The position numbers and the translations under genes are program-made. The notes beneath the pieces are model-generated. The model did no database searches, was not told where the DNA came from, and saw only the letters and a list, made by a program, of their open reading frames with translations. A stretch of 64,000 nt of DNA, taken from Bacteroidales bacterium (GTDB lineage Bacteria; Bacteroidota; Bacteroidia; Bacteroidales; P3). The stretch is taken from assembly GCA_024400565.1 (NCBI GenBank), contig JAKSMQ010000003.1, positions 17,303 to 81,302 on the forward strand, in the 5' to 3' direction. Below are positions 8,639 to 17,560 of this stretch, piece by piece; the stretch's first letter is position 1, and every line of letters starts with the position of its first letter.

Positions 8639-8704
8639 AAGTTCAACCCAAGCCGAATCCAAGCCGAACCCAAGCCGAATCCTAGTCAAACGTAAGCCAA
8701 ACAC
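8639..8704. repeat. 11-bp tandem array (AAGCCGAACCC), first block
   Basis: Six consecutive 11-bp units; the central three are AAGCCGAATCC, AAGCCGAACCC and AAGCCGAATCC, and the outer ones have diverged. The period equals that of the GCGTCCAC array, but the sequence is unrelated. Confidence 0.85.
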
Positions 8705-8746
8705 AGGAAAATTTTAGGCAAATGGCAGGTAAGAATAAATCAACCC

Positions 8747-8843
8747 TGGCCGAATGGTGGCCGAACCCAGGCCGAACCCAGGCCGAACGTAGGCCGAACC
8801 CAGGCCGACAGCCATTGCCAATAGCCGAACCCAGTCCGACAGC
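8747..8843. repeat. 11-bp tandem array (AGGCCGAACCC), second block
   Basis: About nine 11-bp units in register, with consensus AGGCCGAACCC. Units at 8769-8779 and 8791-8801 are identical, while 8780-8790 differs at two bases. It is the same family as 8639-8704, separated by 42 bp. Similar but decayed GCCGAAC/CAACAGCC words continue to about 8855. Confidence 0.85.
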
Positions 8844-8941
8844 CAACAGCCAATGGCTATTAGAGCATGAATCTGATGTGGCGACGGGCTGTTTTGGGAC
8901 GGAAGAATTCATTTTTTATTCTGTTATTTCAAAATAATTAT

Positions 8942-8949
8942 TAATTTTG
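8942..8949 (+). promoter_or_regulatory. Bacteroidetes -7 box for the DUF481 gene
   Basis: TAATTTTG matches TAnnTTTG and lies 35 nt before the ATG at 8985. A -33 element is not clear. Confidence 0.6.
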
Positions 8950-8984
8950 CATTTCTTTAACTGAAAAATTAAATCATTCAAACT

Positions 8985-9713
8985 ATGCGCAAAGTATTTG
9001 TAATCATGATGATGCTGGCAATGGTAATGACCGTGTCGGCTCAGAAAAAATGGAGCTATAAGCTCGGTTTCGGTGGCGAATTGAAGTCAGGTAACGTCAA
9101 TACCACCATATTCAACACCAATGCCGGCGTTGAACGCAACGACAGTATTTTGGCTTTTGATGCTGGTGTAAGCTATATGTATGGCTTGAAAGAAGGCGAA
9201 CTCTTCGAGAACAACTTCAACGGCAGCATTAAATTTGATGTCTGGCAGTACGACCGCTGGTCTCCCTTCCTGGCTGCTACCGTTAACTGCAATCCTCTCA
9301 AAATGTACGACTATCGTCTCAACCTCCTCGCTGGTGTGAAGTATCGTATCTACCATAGCGCTATCTGCGACTACTCTATCAGCGGCGCTTACGTATTTGA
9401 GCACACCCAGTACTTTGAGTCGATCAAGAGCGACCCCGCTCTCGCTGACAAGGTAAGCCGTATCTCTCTCCGCTTCAAAATGCGCCAGAAGATTACCGAC
9501 GTGCTTTCTATCAAGCACACCACCTTCTACCAGCCTGCTGTTACCAACATCGCAGGTGACTATGTAATCAACTCTGTTACCAGCCTCAACGCTCAGGTAA
9601 GCAAGAATATGTCGCTGGGTCTCAACTTCACCTACGAGCACAACGAGCTCGTCCCCGCAGGTGTTGAGAAGAACGACTACATTACCTCTGCTAGCCTTAA
9701 TATCAAGTTCTAA
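8985..9713 (+). CDS. DUF481 family outer-membrane beta-barrel protein
   Basis: The 242-residue protein has a signal peptide (about 1-19, ending VSAQ). The remainder alternates polar and aromatic residues in short strands and ends with a terminal aromatic residue (SASLNIKF), as expected for an outer-membrane barrel. The opening KWSYKLGFGGELKSGNVNTT is the typical start of DUF481 proteins (periplasm-facing Gly-Asn turn). The function of the family is not established. It is monocistronic between its own promoter and a strong terminator. Confidence 0.8.
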   Translation: MRKVFVIMMMLAMVMTVSAQKKWSYKLGFGGELKSGNVNTTIFNTNAGVERNDSILAFDAGVSYMYGLKEGELFENNFNGSIKFDVWQYDRWSPFLAATVNCNPLKMYDYRLNLLAGVKYRIYHSAICDYSISGAYVFEHTQYFESIKSDPALADKVSRISLRFKMRQKITDVLSIKHTTFYQPAVTNIAGDYVINSVTSLNAQVSKNMSLGLNFTYEHNELVPAGVEKNDYITSASLNIKF

Positions 9714-9748
9714 GGCCTCCTTAAAGCATAAGGTTACCTTAAATATCG

Positions 9749-9790
9749 GGCATCAGCCTCCGGTCGAACGGGTGGCTGATGTCTGTTTTT
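9749..9790 (+). terminator. Rho-independent terminator of the DUF481 gene
   Basis: GGCATCAGCC (9749-9758) pairs with GGCTGATGTC (9774-9783) with one G-U pair, followed by TGTTTTT. Confidence 0.85.
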
Positions 9791-9830
9791 CTGCCAAATG
9801 GATGGCAGATTTTGGCAAAAAGTCTGCCAT
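9791..9830 (+). promoter_or_regulatory. Interleaved inverted repeats upstream of clpB
   Basis: TGCCAAA (9792-9798) mirrors TTTGGCA (9811-9817), and ATGGCAGA (9802-9809) mirrors TCTGCCAT (9823-9830). CTGCCA also repeats directly at 9791 and 9825. The element sits about 75-110 nt upstream of the clpB start, where a heat-shock operator would be expected; no regulator is identified. Confidence 0.4.
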
Positions 9831-9903
9831 TTTGTCATAGATGAGGCTCGTGGCACGGTTGTTGAACTATGATAAGCAGGAAAACTTAAAACCCAAAACG
9901 ACT

Positions 9904-12501
9904 ATGACAATCGATAAGTTTACAATCAAGGCACAAGAAGCTGTTCAGAAGGCACAAGAGATTTGCCTGTCGAATCAACACCCGTCTATTGAGAAGAGTC
10001 ACCTGCTAAAGGGAATTCTCTCGGAGGATGAGAACGCTACACCTTATCTGCTTAAGAAACTCGACGTAAATGTGGCTCGTCTGCAACAGGCTCTCGATGC
10101 AGTCCTTGCAGGATTGCCGAGAGTAAGTGGCGGAAATCCTGCACTCAGTCACGATGCACAGCAGGCTCTGGTAAAGGCGACCCAGCTTGCAACGGAGATG
10201 GGCGACGAGTTTGTTAGTATAGAACATCTGCTGCTGGCGCTTCTAAACGGAAGTGACACTACTGCAAAACTTTTGAAAGACAGCGGCGTGAGCGAGAAAG
10301 GCCTGAAGGCTGCCATCAGCGACCTGCGCAAGGGAAGCAAGGTGGGCAGTCAGAATGCCGAGGAGACCTACAACGCCCTGGGAAAATATGCCAAGAACCT
10401 CAATCAGCTGGCCCAGTCGGGTAAACTGGACCCCGTGATAGGCCGCGACGATGAGATACGCCGTGTGCTGCAGATATTGAGCCGGCGCACCAAGAACAAT
10501 CCTATACTGATAGGCGAACCGGGTGTGGGTAAGACGGCCATAGCTGAAGGTCTGGCCCATAGAATCATCAGCGGAGATGTGCCCGAAAACCTCAAGACCA
10601 AGACCATCTACTCGCTCGATATGGGTGCGCTGATAGCAGGTGCCAAATATAAGGGTGAATTTGAAGAGAGACTGAAGAGCGTGATACGCGAGATCAATGA
10701 GGCAGACGGAGAGATAATCCTCTTTATCGATGAGATACATACCCTGGTGGGCGCCGGCGGTGGCGAGGGGGCAATGGATGCAGCCAACATACTGAAGCCT
10801 GCTCTTGCCCGCGGAGAACTGCGTGCCGTAGGTGCTACTACACTGGCTGAATATCAGAAATATTTTGAGAAGGACAAGGCTCTTGAACGCCGATTCCAGA
10901 GCGTGCTGATAGACGAACCCGACGTGAGCGATACCATCTCCATTCTCCGCGGACTGAAGGAGCGCTACGAGGTGCACCACAAGGTACGTATCAAGGACGA
11001 GGCTATCATAGCTGCTGCCGAGCTCTCGAACAGATATATCTCCTCGAGATTCCTCCCCGATAAGGCTATCGACCTGATAGACGAGGCTGCAGCCAAGCTG
11101 CGGCTGGAGATAGACTCGGTACCCGAAGAACTGGATGATATCGAGCACCATATCCGCCAGCTCGAAATTGAGCGCGAGGCTATACGCAGGGAGAACGATC
11201 TCGACAAGCTGTCGTCCCTCAACTCCCAACTGGCATCGCTCAACGAGCAGCATTCGCAGATGAAAGCCCGCTGGCAGAGCGAGAAGGAGGTGGTAGAGGC
11301 TATTCAGACTGAAGTGAAGAATATTGAAAGCTACAAGTTTGAAGCCGAACAGGCCGAACGCTCCGGCGACTATGGCCGTGTGGCAGAGCTGCGCTACGGA
11401 CGTATCAAAGAGGCTGAAAACAGAGTGGAGGAACTGAAGGAGAAACTGAAGACCATGCAGGCTGACAATGCACTCATCAACGAAGAGGTGGATGCAGAAC
11501 AGGTGGCTGAAGTGGTGAGCAAATGGACCGGAATACCCGTTACGCGTATGATGCAGAGCGAACGCGAGCGTCTGCTCCATCTCGAAGAAGAACTGCACAA
11601 GCGCGTAGTAGGGCAGGAGGAGGCTATCAGTACCATCTCGGATGCCATACGACGCAGCCGTACGGGTCTCGCTGATGCCCGAAGACCTGTAGGCAGTTTC
11701 CTCTTCCTGGGTAGCACAGGCGTAGGAAAGACCGAGCTGGCAAAGGCGCTGGCTGATGTGCTCTTCGACGACGAGGAAATGATGGTACGTATCGATATGA
11801 CTGAATACCAGGAGAGTCATTCGGTATCGCGTCTGATAGGAGCGCCTCCGGGATATGTGGGTTATGACGAAAGTGGCCAGCTCACAGAGGCTGTGCGCCG
11901 CAAACCCTACAGTATCGTGCTCTTTGACGAGATTGAAAAGGCTCATCCCGATGTGTTCAATATCCTGCTGCAGGTGCTCGACGACGGGCGTCTGACCGAC
12001 AATAAGGGCCGTACGGTAGATTTCAAGAACACCATCATCATTATGACTTCCAACCTGGGCGGACAGATAATCCAGGAGCGTCTGGCGGACATACAGGGCG
12101 TGAGGAGCCAGTATCTGATTGATGAAACCAAGAATGCCGTGCTCGATCTGCTCAAACAGCGTGTGCGTCCGGAGTTCATCAACAGAATAGACGAGATTGT
12201 TCTCTTCCAGCCTCTGTCGAAGAATCAGGTGTGCGACATTATCCGTATTCAGATGCATCAGGTGAGCAAGACCCTCGAAAAGAACGAAATCCTGATCACT
12301 ACTACCGATGAGGCTATTGCGCATCTGGCCGAGATAGGCTACGATCCGGCTATGGGTGCCCGACCCGTGAAGAGAGTCATTCAGAGAGAGATTCTCAACG
12401 AGATGAGCCGTCAGATACTTCAGGGAAAGATTAACCCCAAGGATAATATTATTATTGATGTGGTCGACGGACATTTCTACTTCCGCAATCCCAGCATGTA
12501 A
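9904..12501 (+). CDS. clpB: ATP-dependent disaggregase ClpB
   Basis: The 865-residue Hsp100 chaperone rescues aggregated proteins together with DnaK. It has the N-domain (about 1-145), first AAA+ module with Walker A GEPGVGKT (204-211) and Walker B FIDEIH, the coiled-coil middle domain (about 400-530) that distinguishes ClpB from ClpA/ClpC, and second AAA+ module with GSTGVGKTE (about 603-611). The start at 9904 is chosen because [17 protein letters not shown] is the family N-terminus; an in-frame ATG at 9841 would add 21 unsupported residues. It is followed by its own hairpin. Interleaved inverted repeats upstream may mediate stress control. Confidence 0.97.
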   Translation: MTIDKFTIKAQEAVQKAQEICLSNQHPSIEKSHLLKGILSEDENATPYLLKKLDVNVARLQQALDAVLAGLPRVSGGNPALSHDAQQALVKATQLATEMGDEFVSIEHLLLALLNGSDTTAKLLKDSGVSEKGLKAAISDLRKGSKVGSQNAEETYNALGKYAKNLNQLAQSGKLDPVIGRDDEIRRVLQILSRRTKNNPILIGEPGVGKTAIAEGLAHRIISGDVPENLKTKTIYSLDMGALIAGAKYKGEFEERLKSVIREINEADGEIILFIDEIHTLVGAGGGEGAMDAANILKPALARGELRAVGATTLAEYQKYFEKDKALERRFQSVLIDEPDVSDTISILRGLKERYEVHHKVRIKDEAIIAAAELSNRYISSRFLPDKAIDLIDEAAAKLRLEIDSVPEELDDIEHHIRQLEIEREAIRRENDLDKLSSLNSQLASLNEQHSQMKARWQSEKEVVEAIQTEVKNIESYKFEAEQAERSGDYGRVAELRYGRIKEAENRVEELKEKLKTMQADNALINEEVDAEQVAEVVSKWTGIPVTRMMQSERERLLHLEEELHKRVVGQEEAISTISDAIRRSRTGLADARRPVGSFLFLGSTGVGKTELAKALADVLFDDEEMMVRIDMTEYQESHSVSRLIGAPPGYVGYDESGQLTEAVRRKPYSIVLFDEIEKAHPDVFNILLQVLDDGRLTDNKGRTVDFKNTIIIMTSNLGGQIIQERLADIQGVRSQYLIDETKNAVLDLLKQRVRPEFINRIDEIVLFQPLSKNQVCDIIRIQMHQVSKTLEKNEILITTTDEAIAHLAEIGYDPAMGARPVKRVIQREILNEMSRQILQGKINPKDNIIIDVVDGHFYFRNPSM

Positions 12502-12524
12502 CGTCTGTGTAGGGACCTTATAAC

Positions 12525-12555
12525 GGGCAGGAGGGGACTACGAATCCTCCTGCCC
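12525..12555 (+). terminator. Hairpin terminator after clpB
   Basis: GGGCAGGAGG (12525-12534) pairs perfectly with CCTCCTGCCC (12546-12555). The downstream T-tract is weak (ATACTTTCT). Between here and the tRNA promoter (12556-12819) I see nothing else convincing. Confidence 0.65.
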
Positions 12556-12819
12556 ATACTTTCTATGTTGAAGTATGGACGAAAAAGTGTCGAGCCAATA
12601 TGGTAAAAGTGTTGTTTCAAGAAACATTGGTAGGAGACCTGTTGAGCCAAAAACATGTAGGAAAAGTTGTAACGAATAACCTTGATTTTTGAATATCCAT
12701 GGGGCGAAAGAGGAGTTTTGCGACTGTTTTTTGATGTGGTTGTCTACTTTTTTTTTAATGCAATTGGTTTGGTAATCAAAGAAAAGAATGCCAGGTATGC
12801 GTAAAAGGATAAAAAATAT

Positions 12820-12850
12820 TTGGCCGGATGAAAAAATGTTTGTACTTTTG
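12820..12850 (+). promoter_or_regulatory. Promoter of tRNA-Glu
   Basis: TTTG (12820-12823) and TACTTTTG (12843-12850) are separated by 19 nt, matching the Bacteroidetes -33/-7 pair. The -7 box lies 33 nt before the mature tRNA 5' end. Confidence 0.7.
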
Positions 12851-12883
12851 CACCCGATTTCGAGAGAACGAAACACCACAAAT

Positions 12884-12957
12884 GCCGCATTCGTCTAGTG
12901 GTCCAGGACGCCGCCCTCTCACGGCGGAGATCAAGGGTTCGACTCCCTTATGCGGTA
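12884..12957 (+). tRNA. tRNA-Glu (anticodon CTC)
   Basis: A full cloverleaf can be drawn: acceptor GCCGCAT pairs with ATGCGGT (the terminal G1-U72 is a wobble). The anticodon arm is CCGCC-CTCTCAC-GGCGG with anticodon CTC after U33, and the T arm is AAGGG-TTCGACT-CCCTT. CCA is not encoded. CTC reads GAG. A TTC isoacceptor is expected elsewhere in the genome. It has its own promoter and terminator. Confidence 0.93.
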
Positions 12958-12964
12958 CGAAAAA

Positions 12965-12994
12965 AGACTTTGGATGATTCCAGAGTCTCTTTTT
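12965..12994 (+). terminator. Rho-independent terminator after tRNA-Glu
   Basis: AGACTTTGG (12965-12973) pairs with CCAGAGTCT (12980-12988) with one G-U pair, followed by CTTTTTC. Confidence 0.8.
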
Positions 12995-13060
12995 CTTGTA
13001 TTGGATTTCGCAAGGAAAAGAAACGTATTCGAGAACCGAAATATATTAATCCTAATGATT

Positions 13061-14056
13061 ATGAAGAAAAGTTTATTACTGTCAGCTATTGTTGCAATGG
13101 GTCTGATGACAGGTTGTGGCACCAGCAATTCTAAAGAAACGAATTCAGATACTATGCAAGATGATTCTTCTGTAGTATATTTCACCAGCGAGATCTCGCC
13201 CGAAGCGCTGGTGAAAATCTATAAGGCATTGGGCAAAGAGGCTACCGGCAGAGTGGCTGTGAAAATCAGTACCGGAGAGGGTGGAAACAACCATTATCTG
13301 AAGCCCGAACTGATTAAACTTCTGGTTGATGAAGTGAAGGGTACCATAGTAGAGTGCAATACTGCTTACGCGGGAAGCCGCAACACCACAGAGGCACATT
13401 GGAAGACTATCAAGGAGCATGGATTCCTCGATATTGCCAAGGTGGATATCATGGACGAAGAGGGCGATATGCAGATTCCTGTAAGAGATACCACCCATAT
13501 GAAATACAATATTGTAGGCAGTCATATGGTAAACTATGACTTTATGATAAACCTGGCACACTTCAAGGGACACCAGATGGGTGGTTTCGGCGGCGTATTG
13601 AAGAATCAGAGCATCGGAGTTGCCTCCTCGAAGGGCAAGGCCTATATTCACAGCGCCGGTGTAACAGACAGTCCCGATGAGGTATGGAGTAAGCTGGCTG
13701 CCCAGGACGACTTTCTGGAGAGTATGGCGGCAGCAGCCCAGTCGGTACATGATTACTTCAAAGGCAACATCATTTACATCAACGTGATGAACAATATGAG
13801 CATAGACTGCGACTGCAACGGTTCTCCTGCTGCTCCCTGTTTGAAGGATATGGGTATTATGGCCAGTCTTGACCCCGTGGCTCTGGATCAGGCCTGCCTA
13901 GATATGGTGTTCGGTCATCAGGACAACAAGGAAGGCGACGACAGCCAGCCCCTGGTGAACAGAATCAAGGAGATGCACGGCACCCATACTGTCGACCATG
14001 CAGCCAAGATCGGTCTCGGAAAGAAAGAGTATAAACTGGTCAGACTCGATAAATAG
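13061..14056 (+). CDS. DUF362 domain lipoprotein
   Basis: From the ATG at 13061 the protein has 331 residues with a lipoprotein signal ending LMTGC. An in-frame start at 12950 lies inside the tRNA and is rejected. The body is a DUF362 domain: KISTGEGG, then ECNTAYAGSRN, NLAHFKGHQMGGFGGVLKN, and VDPVA-like LDPVALDQACLD near the C-terminus. The segment SIDCDCNGSPAAPC holds three closely spaced cysteines that could bind a metal or Fe-S cluster. DUF362 proteins are often linked to redox or ferredoxin domains, absent here. Function is unknown; its location is probably periplasmic and membrane-anchored. Confidence 0.85.
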   Translation: MKKSLLLSAIVAMGLMTGCGTSNSKETNSDTMQDDSSVVYFTSEISPEALVKIYKALGKEATGRVAVKISTGEGGNNHYLKPELIKLLVDEVKGTIVECNTAYAGSRNTTEAHWKTIKEHGFLDIAKVDIMDEEGDMQIPVRDTTHMKYNIVGSHMVNYDFMINLAHFKGHQMGGFGGVLKNQSIGVASSKGKAYIHSAGVTDSPDEVWSKLAAQDDFLESMAAAAQSVHDYFKGNIIYINVMNNMSIDCDCNGSPAAPCLKDMGIMASLDPVALDQACLDMVFGHQDNKEGDDSQPLVNRIKEMHGTHTVDHAAKIGLGKKEYKLVRLDK

Positions 14057-14079
14057 CCGCAATTCATATTCAATATCAA

Positions 14080-14114
14080 AGAGGGTAGAGGGACAGACTA
14101 TCTATCCTCTTTTT
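14080..14114 (+). terminator. Rho-independent terminator of the DUF362 gene
   Basis: AGAGGGTAGA (14080-14089) pairs with TCTATCCTCT (14101-14110) through one G-U pair, and the T-tract TTTT follows directly. Confidence 0.8.
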
Positions 14115-14134
14115 ATATTGTATACAAATATTTA

Positions 14135-14166
14135 TTTGCAAGATTCGTGGAAAAATCGTATCTTTG
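14135..14166 (+). promoter_or_regulatory. Promoter of the thioredoxin-fold/argS/thioesterase unit
   Basis: TTTG (14135-14138) and TATCTTTG (14159-14166) are spaced by 20 nt. The -7 box is 33 nt before the ATG at 14200. Confidence 0.75.
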
Positions 14167-14199
14167 CAGATTGAATAAACATTTGAATAAGCACACACA

Positions 14200-15705
14200 A
14201 TGAAACGTATTTCCTTAATATTTATTCTCTTAATGGCCATTTGCTGTTCGGCATGGTGTCAGCGAAATATTACTATTCGCGGAACTATTGACGGCGGCAA
14301 GGGCAAGAGAGTGGAACTCTATCGTTATAGCGACAAGATTTCGCGCCATGAGGTAATGCTCGATACCTTCCGTCTCGGAGACGACCAGAAGTTTGAGTTG
14401 CATATGTATGCCAACTATCCTACGCTGGTGTTTATTCAGGTGGAGCGCTATTCACAGTCCTTCTATGTAGAGCCTGGCCGTACGTACAACACTTATGTTG
14501 ACAGTACTTTTGACTGGAATCAGGATGAGAAATACAACGTGTATCTTGAGCCTGCTGCGCTGGAGCTTCAGTTTCTGGGATTGCCAGGAAACGATATCAA
14601 CCTCTTGGTTGACAGTCTTGACCGTACGGTTGCAAGATATCTGCAGGCACACAGAGGGGCGTTTGACCAGCGCTTCCGTCCCCGTCGCCATTACTTTGAC
14701 AGTCTTATGACCTATGTAGACAAGCATTGTCCTGATGTAGAAGACTGTGATTTCTTCAACCGCTACAAGCGTTACTCGCTGGCAGAGATGAAACTGAATA
14801 TGCATCTCGATTCGCGCAAGCATATCTATGAGACTTACATCCAGGGTCAGCCTATTCTTACCTATGACGAGAACTATATGCAGCTCTTCTCGTCGCTCTA
14901 TGCCAATGCCATTTCGAAAGGAACCAAGAAGATAGACGTTCGTAGAATCGCCCATTGGGTATACAATCATGACCTGGAGACTTTTGTTGACTCCATAGGT
15001 ATGGATCCTCTGCTGCGTCACGAACAGGTGCGAGAACTGGCAATGATCCAAGGCTTGAAGGAGGCCTATTACAATTTCCATTACTACGATGCCGATATGG
15101 TAGTCCGTATGCTTAGGACTATAGGAGAGAGGACCAAGTTCCCCGATCACAAGCGTATTGCCAATAATGTGATAGCCGGTTTCAAGACTACCGACAGCGA
15201 GGAGAATCAGAAGATATTCCGCCTGCCCGACCTTAACAAGCATCTCATTACGCTCGACACTTTTAAGGGATACTGGACCTATATCGCTTTTGTGAGAGTG
15301 GATGACCCTAACAGTCTGGGAGAGATAGAGACAATGGCTCATTTCTTTGATACTGTTTACCGTTCAAGCGACAGTATTGAGTTTCTGACCATAGTTTGCG
15401 ACCGCGAATTCCAGAAGATGTATCATTTCCTCCGCAACTCGAAAAACGATGACAAGTACGATTGGTCGTGGCTCCATTTCGATGGTAACTATGACTTCTT
15501 GGCTCAATATGGTGTGTGCAGTTTTCCTTGGTTTGCACTTCTTGACCCGCAAGGGCGTCTGCACTATGACGTGACACCAGCTCCCTCGACAGGAATACTG
15601 CTCTCTCCCCCCTGGACTACCAAAGAACCGGCAGCCCCACGACGCAGTCTGCTATTCCAGCACATACAGATGCAGCAACAGAAACAGAAAGAAAAACAGC
15701 AATAA
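14200..15705 (+). CDS. Exported protein with degenerate thioredoxin-like C-terminus
   Basis: The 501-residue protein carries a signal peptide (about 1-20). The N-terminal part (about 21-120) is a beta-sandwich of the DUF4369 type that precedes TlpA-like domains in Bacteroidetes (GTIDGGKGKRVELYRYSDK). The central part is helical. The C-terminal 120 residues have a thioredoxin-like pattern with a cis-Pro loop (YGVCSFPWFALLDPQGRL), but no CxxC motif is present, so a disulfide reductase role is unlikely. The C-terminal tail is Gln/Lys-rich. It is 21 nt upstream of argS, and cotranscription is likely. Confidence 0.75.
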   Translation: MKRISLIFILLMAICCSAWCQRNITIRGTIDGGKGKRVELYRYSDKISRHEVMLDTFRLGDDQKFELHMYANYPTLVFIQVERYSQSFYVEPGRTYNTYVDSTFDWNQDEKYNVYLEPAALELQFLGLPGNDINLLVDSLDRTVARYLQAHRGAFDQRFRPRRHYFDSLMTYVDKHCPDVEDCDFFNRYKRYSLAEMKLNMHLDSRKHIYETYIQGQPILTYDENYMQLFSSLYANAISKGTKKIDVRRIAHWVYNHDLETFVDSIGMDPLLRHEQVRELAMIQGLKEAYYNFHYYDADMVVRMLRTIGERTKFPDHKRIANNVIAGFKTTDSEENQKIFRLPDLNKHLITLDTFKGYWTYIAFVRVDDPNSLGEIETMAHFFDTVYRSSDSIEFLTIVCDREFQKMYHFLRNSKNDDKYDWSWLHFDGNYDFLAQYGVCSFPWFALLDPQGRLHYDVTPAPSTGILLSPPWTTKEPAAPRRSLLFQHIQMQQQKQKEKQQ

Positions 15706-15726
15706 ATAACATCTAAATAACTTACC

Positions 15727-17502
15727 ATGCTCGAACAATCTATTTCGAAAGCACTCAAGAATCTTTACAATCTCGACATTGCTCCTGAAACCATCTCACT
15801 CCAAACCACCAAGAAGGAGTTTGAAGGCGATTTTACACTTGTAGTATTCCCTTATGTAAAAGCTGCCCGCAAAGGTCCCGAACAGGTGGCTAACGAAATA
15901 GGAGCTGCTGTTAAGGAACTGGCTCCTGAGGTCGAATCCTACAACGTGATAAAGGGTTTCCTCAATTTTGTTATTGCCGACAGCTACTGGCTTCAGTTTA
16001 TCAACGACATCTATACACAGGAAAACTATGGTCTCAAGGCTCCTGATGCCAGCGAAGCACCCGTAGTGATTGAATATTCATCCCCCAATACCAATAAGCC
16101 TCTCCACCTTGGCCACGTTCGCAACAACCTTCTCGGATGGAGTGTTGCTCAGTTGCTTAAGGCTAACGGCAACAACGTTAAGATGGTTAACCTTGTCAAC
16201 GACCGTGGTATTCATATCTGCAAGTCGATGCTTGCATGGTTGAAGTTCGGCAATGGAGAGACTCCTGAGACATCGGGCATGAAAGGCGACCATCTGGTTG
16301 GTAAATACTATGTAGAGTTTGATAAGCATTACCGTGCAGAAATTAAGGAACTGGTGGCTGGCGGTATGGAAGAGGAAGAAGCCAAGAAGCAGGCTCCTCT
16401 GCTACTCGAAGCACAGTCTATGCTCAAGAAATGGGAAGATGGCGACAAGGAAATACGTGATCTCTGGGAGCGTATGAATGGTTGGGTATACAAGGGATTT
16501 GACGAGACCTACGAGCGTATGGGTGTTGGATTCGACAAAGTATACTATGAGTCGCAGACCTATATGCTGGGCAAAGAACTGGTTCAGAAGGGTCTTGATA
16601 TGGGTGTACTCTATCGCAGAGAAGATGGTGCGGTATGTGCAGACCTTACCAATGACGGACTTGATCATAAGGTGCTGCTTCGCAAGGATGGAACCTCTGT
16701 TTATATGACTCAGGACCTCGGTACCGCATTGCTCCGTCACAACGACTTCGGCGCCGAACGTCTCATCTATGTAGTAGGAAACGAACAGGATTATCACTTC
16801 AAGGTGCTGAAGATTATCCTCGGCCGTCTTGGCTTCGATTGGGCAGACAAAGTTTATCACCTCAGCTATGGTATGGTCGAATTGCCTAATGGTAAGATGA
16901 AATCACGTGAAGGAACTGTTGTTGATGCAGACGATCTTATCTCCGAAATGGAGCAGACTGCGGCTGATATGAGTGCCGAGCACGGCAAGAACGATGACCT
17001 CAGCCCCGAACAGCAGAAGGAACTATTCCACATTCTTGCTCTCGGTGCATTGAAATATTTCATCCTTAAGGTGGATCCTACGAAGAATATGCTCTTTAAT
17101 CCTGCAGAAAGTATCGACTTTAACGGAAACACAGGTCCCTTTATCCAATACACCTATGCTAGAATCCGTTCTATCGTCCGCAAGGGTATGGCTCAGGGAT
17201 ATCAGGCAATCAACGACCTCAATGGCATTGTTCTCAACGAGAAAGAGCGCGAAGTTATCAAGAAACTCCACGATATGCCCGCTTCGATAGAGGCTGCAGC
17301 CCAGGCCTTCAGCCCTGCTCAGGTAGCCAACTACGCATATGATCTGGCTAAGTCGTTCAATAGTTTCTACCAGGATACTCCAATTCTCAAAGAGGAGAAT
17401 GCTGCTGTCCGCAACTTCAGAATAGGACTTTGCGCTACCGTTGCACAGGCTATCAAGAATACTATGAATATTCTCGGTATTCAGGTTCCTGAAAGAATGT
17501 AA
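15727..17502 (+). CDS. argS: Arginyl-tRNA synthetase
   Basis: The 591-residue class I synthetase charges tRNA-Arg. It shows the arginyl-specific N-terminal domain (about 1-110), the HIGH-like motif HLGH in SPNTNKPLHLGHVRNNLLG (about 119-137), the region MKSREGTVVDADDLI corresponding to the KMSK-loop position (Arg-type variant MKSREG), and the C-terminal anticodon-binding DALR domain ending QVPERM. Length is normal for the family. It is in an apparent operon with the thioesterase gene 58 nt downstream. Confidence 0.96.
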   Translation: MLEQSISKALKNLYNLDIAPETISLQTTKKEFEGDFTLVVFPYVKAARKGPEQVANEIGAAVKELAPEVESYNVIKGFLNFVIADSYWLQFINDIYTQENYGLKAPDASEAPVVIEYSSPNTNKPLHLGHVRNNLLGWSVAQLLKANGNNVKMVNLVNDRGIHICKSMLAWLKFGNGETPETSGMKGDHLVGKYYVEFDKHYRAEIKELVAGGMEEEEAKKQAPLLLEAQSMLKKWEDGDKEIRDLWERMNGWVYKGFDETYERMGVGFDKVYYESQTYMLGKELVQKGLDMGVLYRREDGAVCADLTNDGLDHKVLLRKDGTSVYMTQDLGTALLRHNDFGAERLIYVVGNEQDYHFKVLKIILGRLGFDWADKVYHLSYGMVELPNGKMKSREGTVVDADDLISEMEQTAADMSAEHGKNDDLSPEQQKELFHILALGALKYFILKVDPTKNMLFNPAESIDFNGNTGPFIQYTYARIRSIVRKGMAQGYQAINDLNGIVLNEKEREVIKKLHDMPASIEAAAQAFSPAQVANYAYDLAKSFNSFYQDTPILKEENAAVRNFRIGLCATVAQAIKNTMNILGIQVPERM

Positions 17503-17560
17503 TCAGCAAAGACTGACCTATTGTTGCTACACAATACCGATACTACCAATAACGTAAATC

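Larger units (their letters stand above)
7705..8984. other. Gene-free, repeat-rich intergenic island (1.28 kb)
   Basis: No credible gene lies here. Besides the flanking promoters, it holds a potential long hairpin (7946-8051), a 58-bp direct duplication (8127-8184 and 8253-8310), an 11-bp GCGTCCAC array with inverted units (8313-8467) and two blocks of a different 11-bp GCCGAACCC array (8639-8704 and 8747-8843). Short open frames across the arrays are low-complexity and lack any family resemblance. Confidence 0.85.

Noticed and set aside
8436-8937. Short frames across the 11-bp arrays on both strands
   Set aside because: They translate the repeats into low-complexity peptides (ESKPNPSR type) and the 11-bp unit shifts frame at every copy.
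10243-12474. 743-codon open frame opposite clpB
   Set aside because: Same cause: antisense of a biased conserved gene, with Leu/His-rich product of no known type.
12538-12879. 113-codon minus-strand frame between clpB and the tRNA
   Set aside because: It overlaps the clpB hairpin, has no promoter and no recognisable domain.
12950-13060. N-terminal extension of the DUF362 gene into the tRNA
   Set aside because: It would start inside tRNA-Glu and read through its terminator; the lipoprotein signal at 13061 gives the right start.
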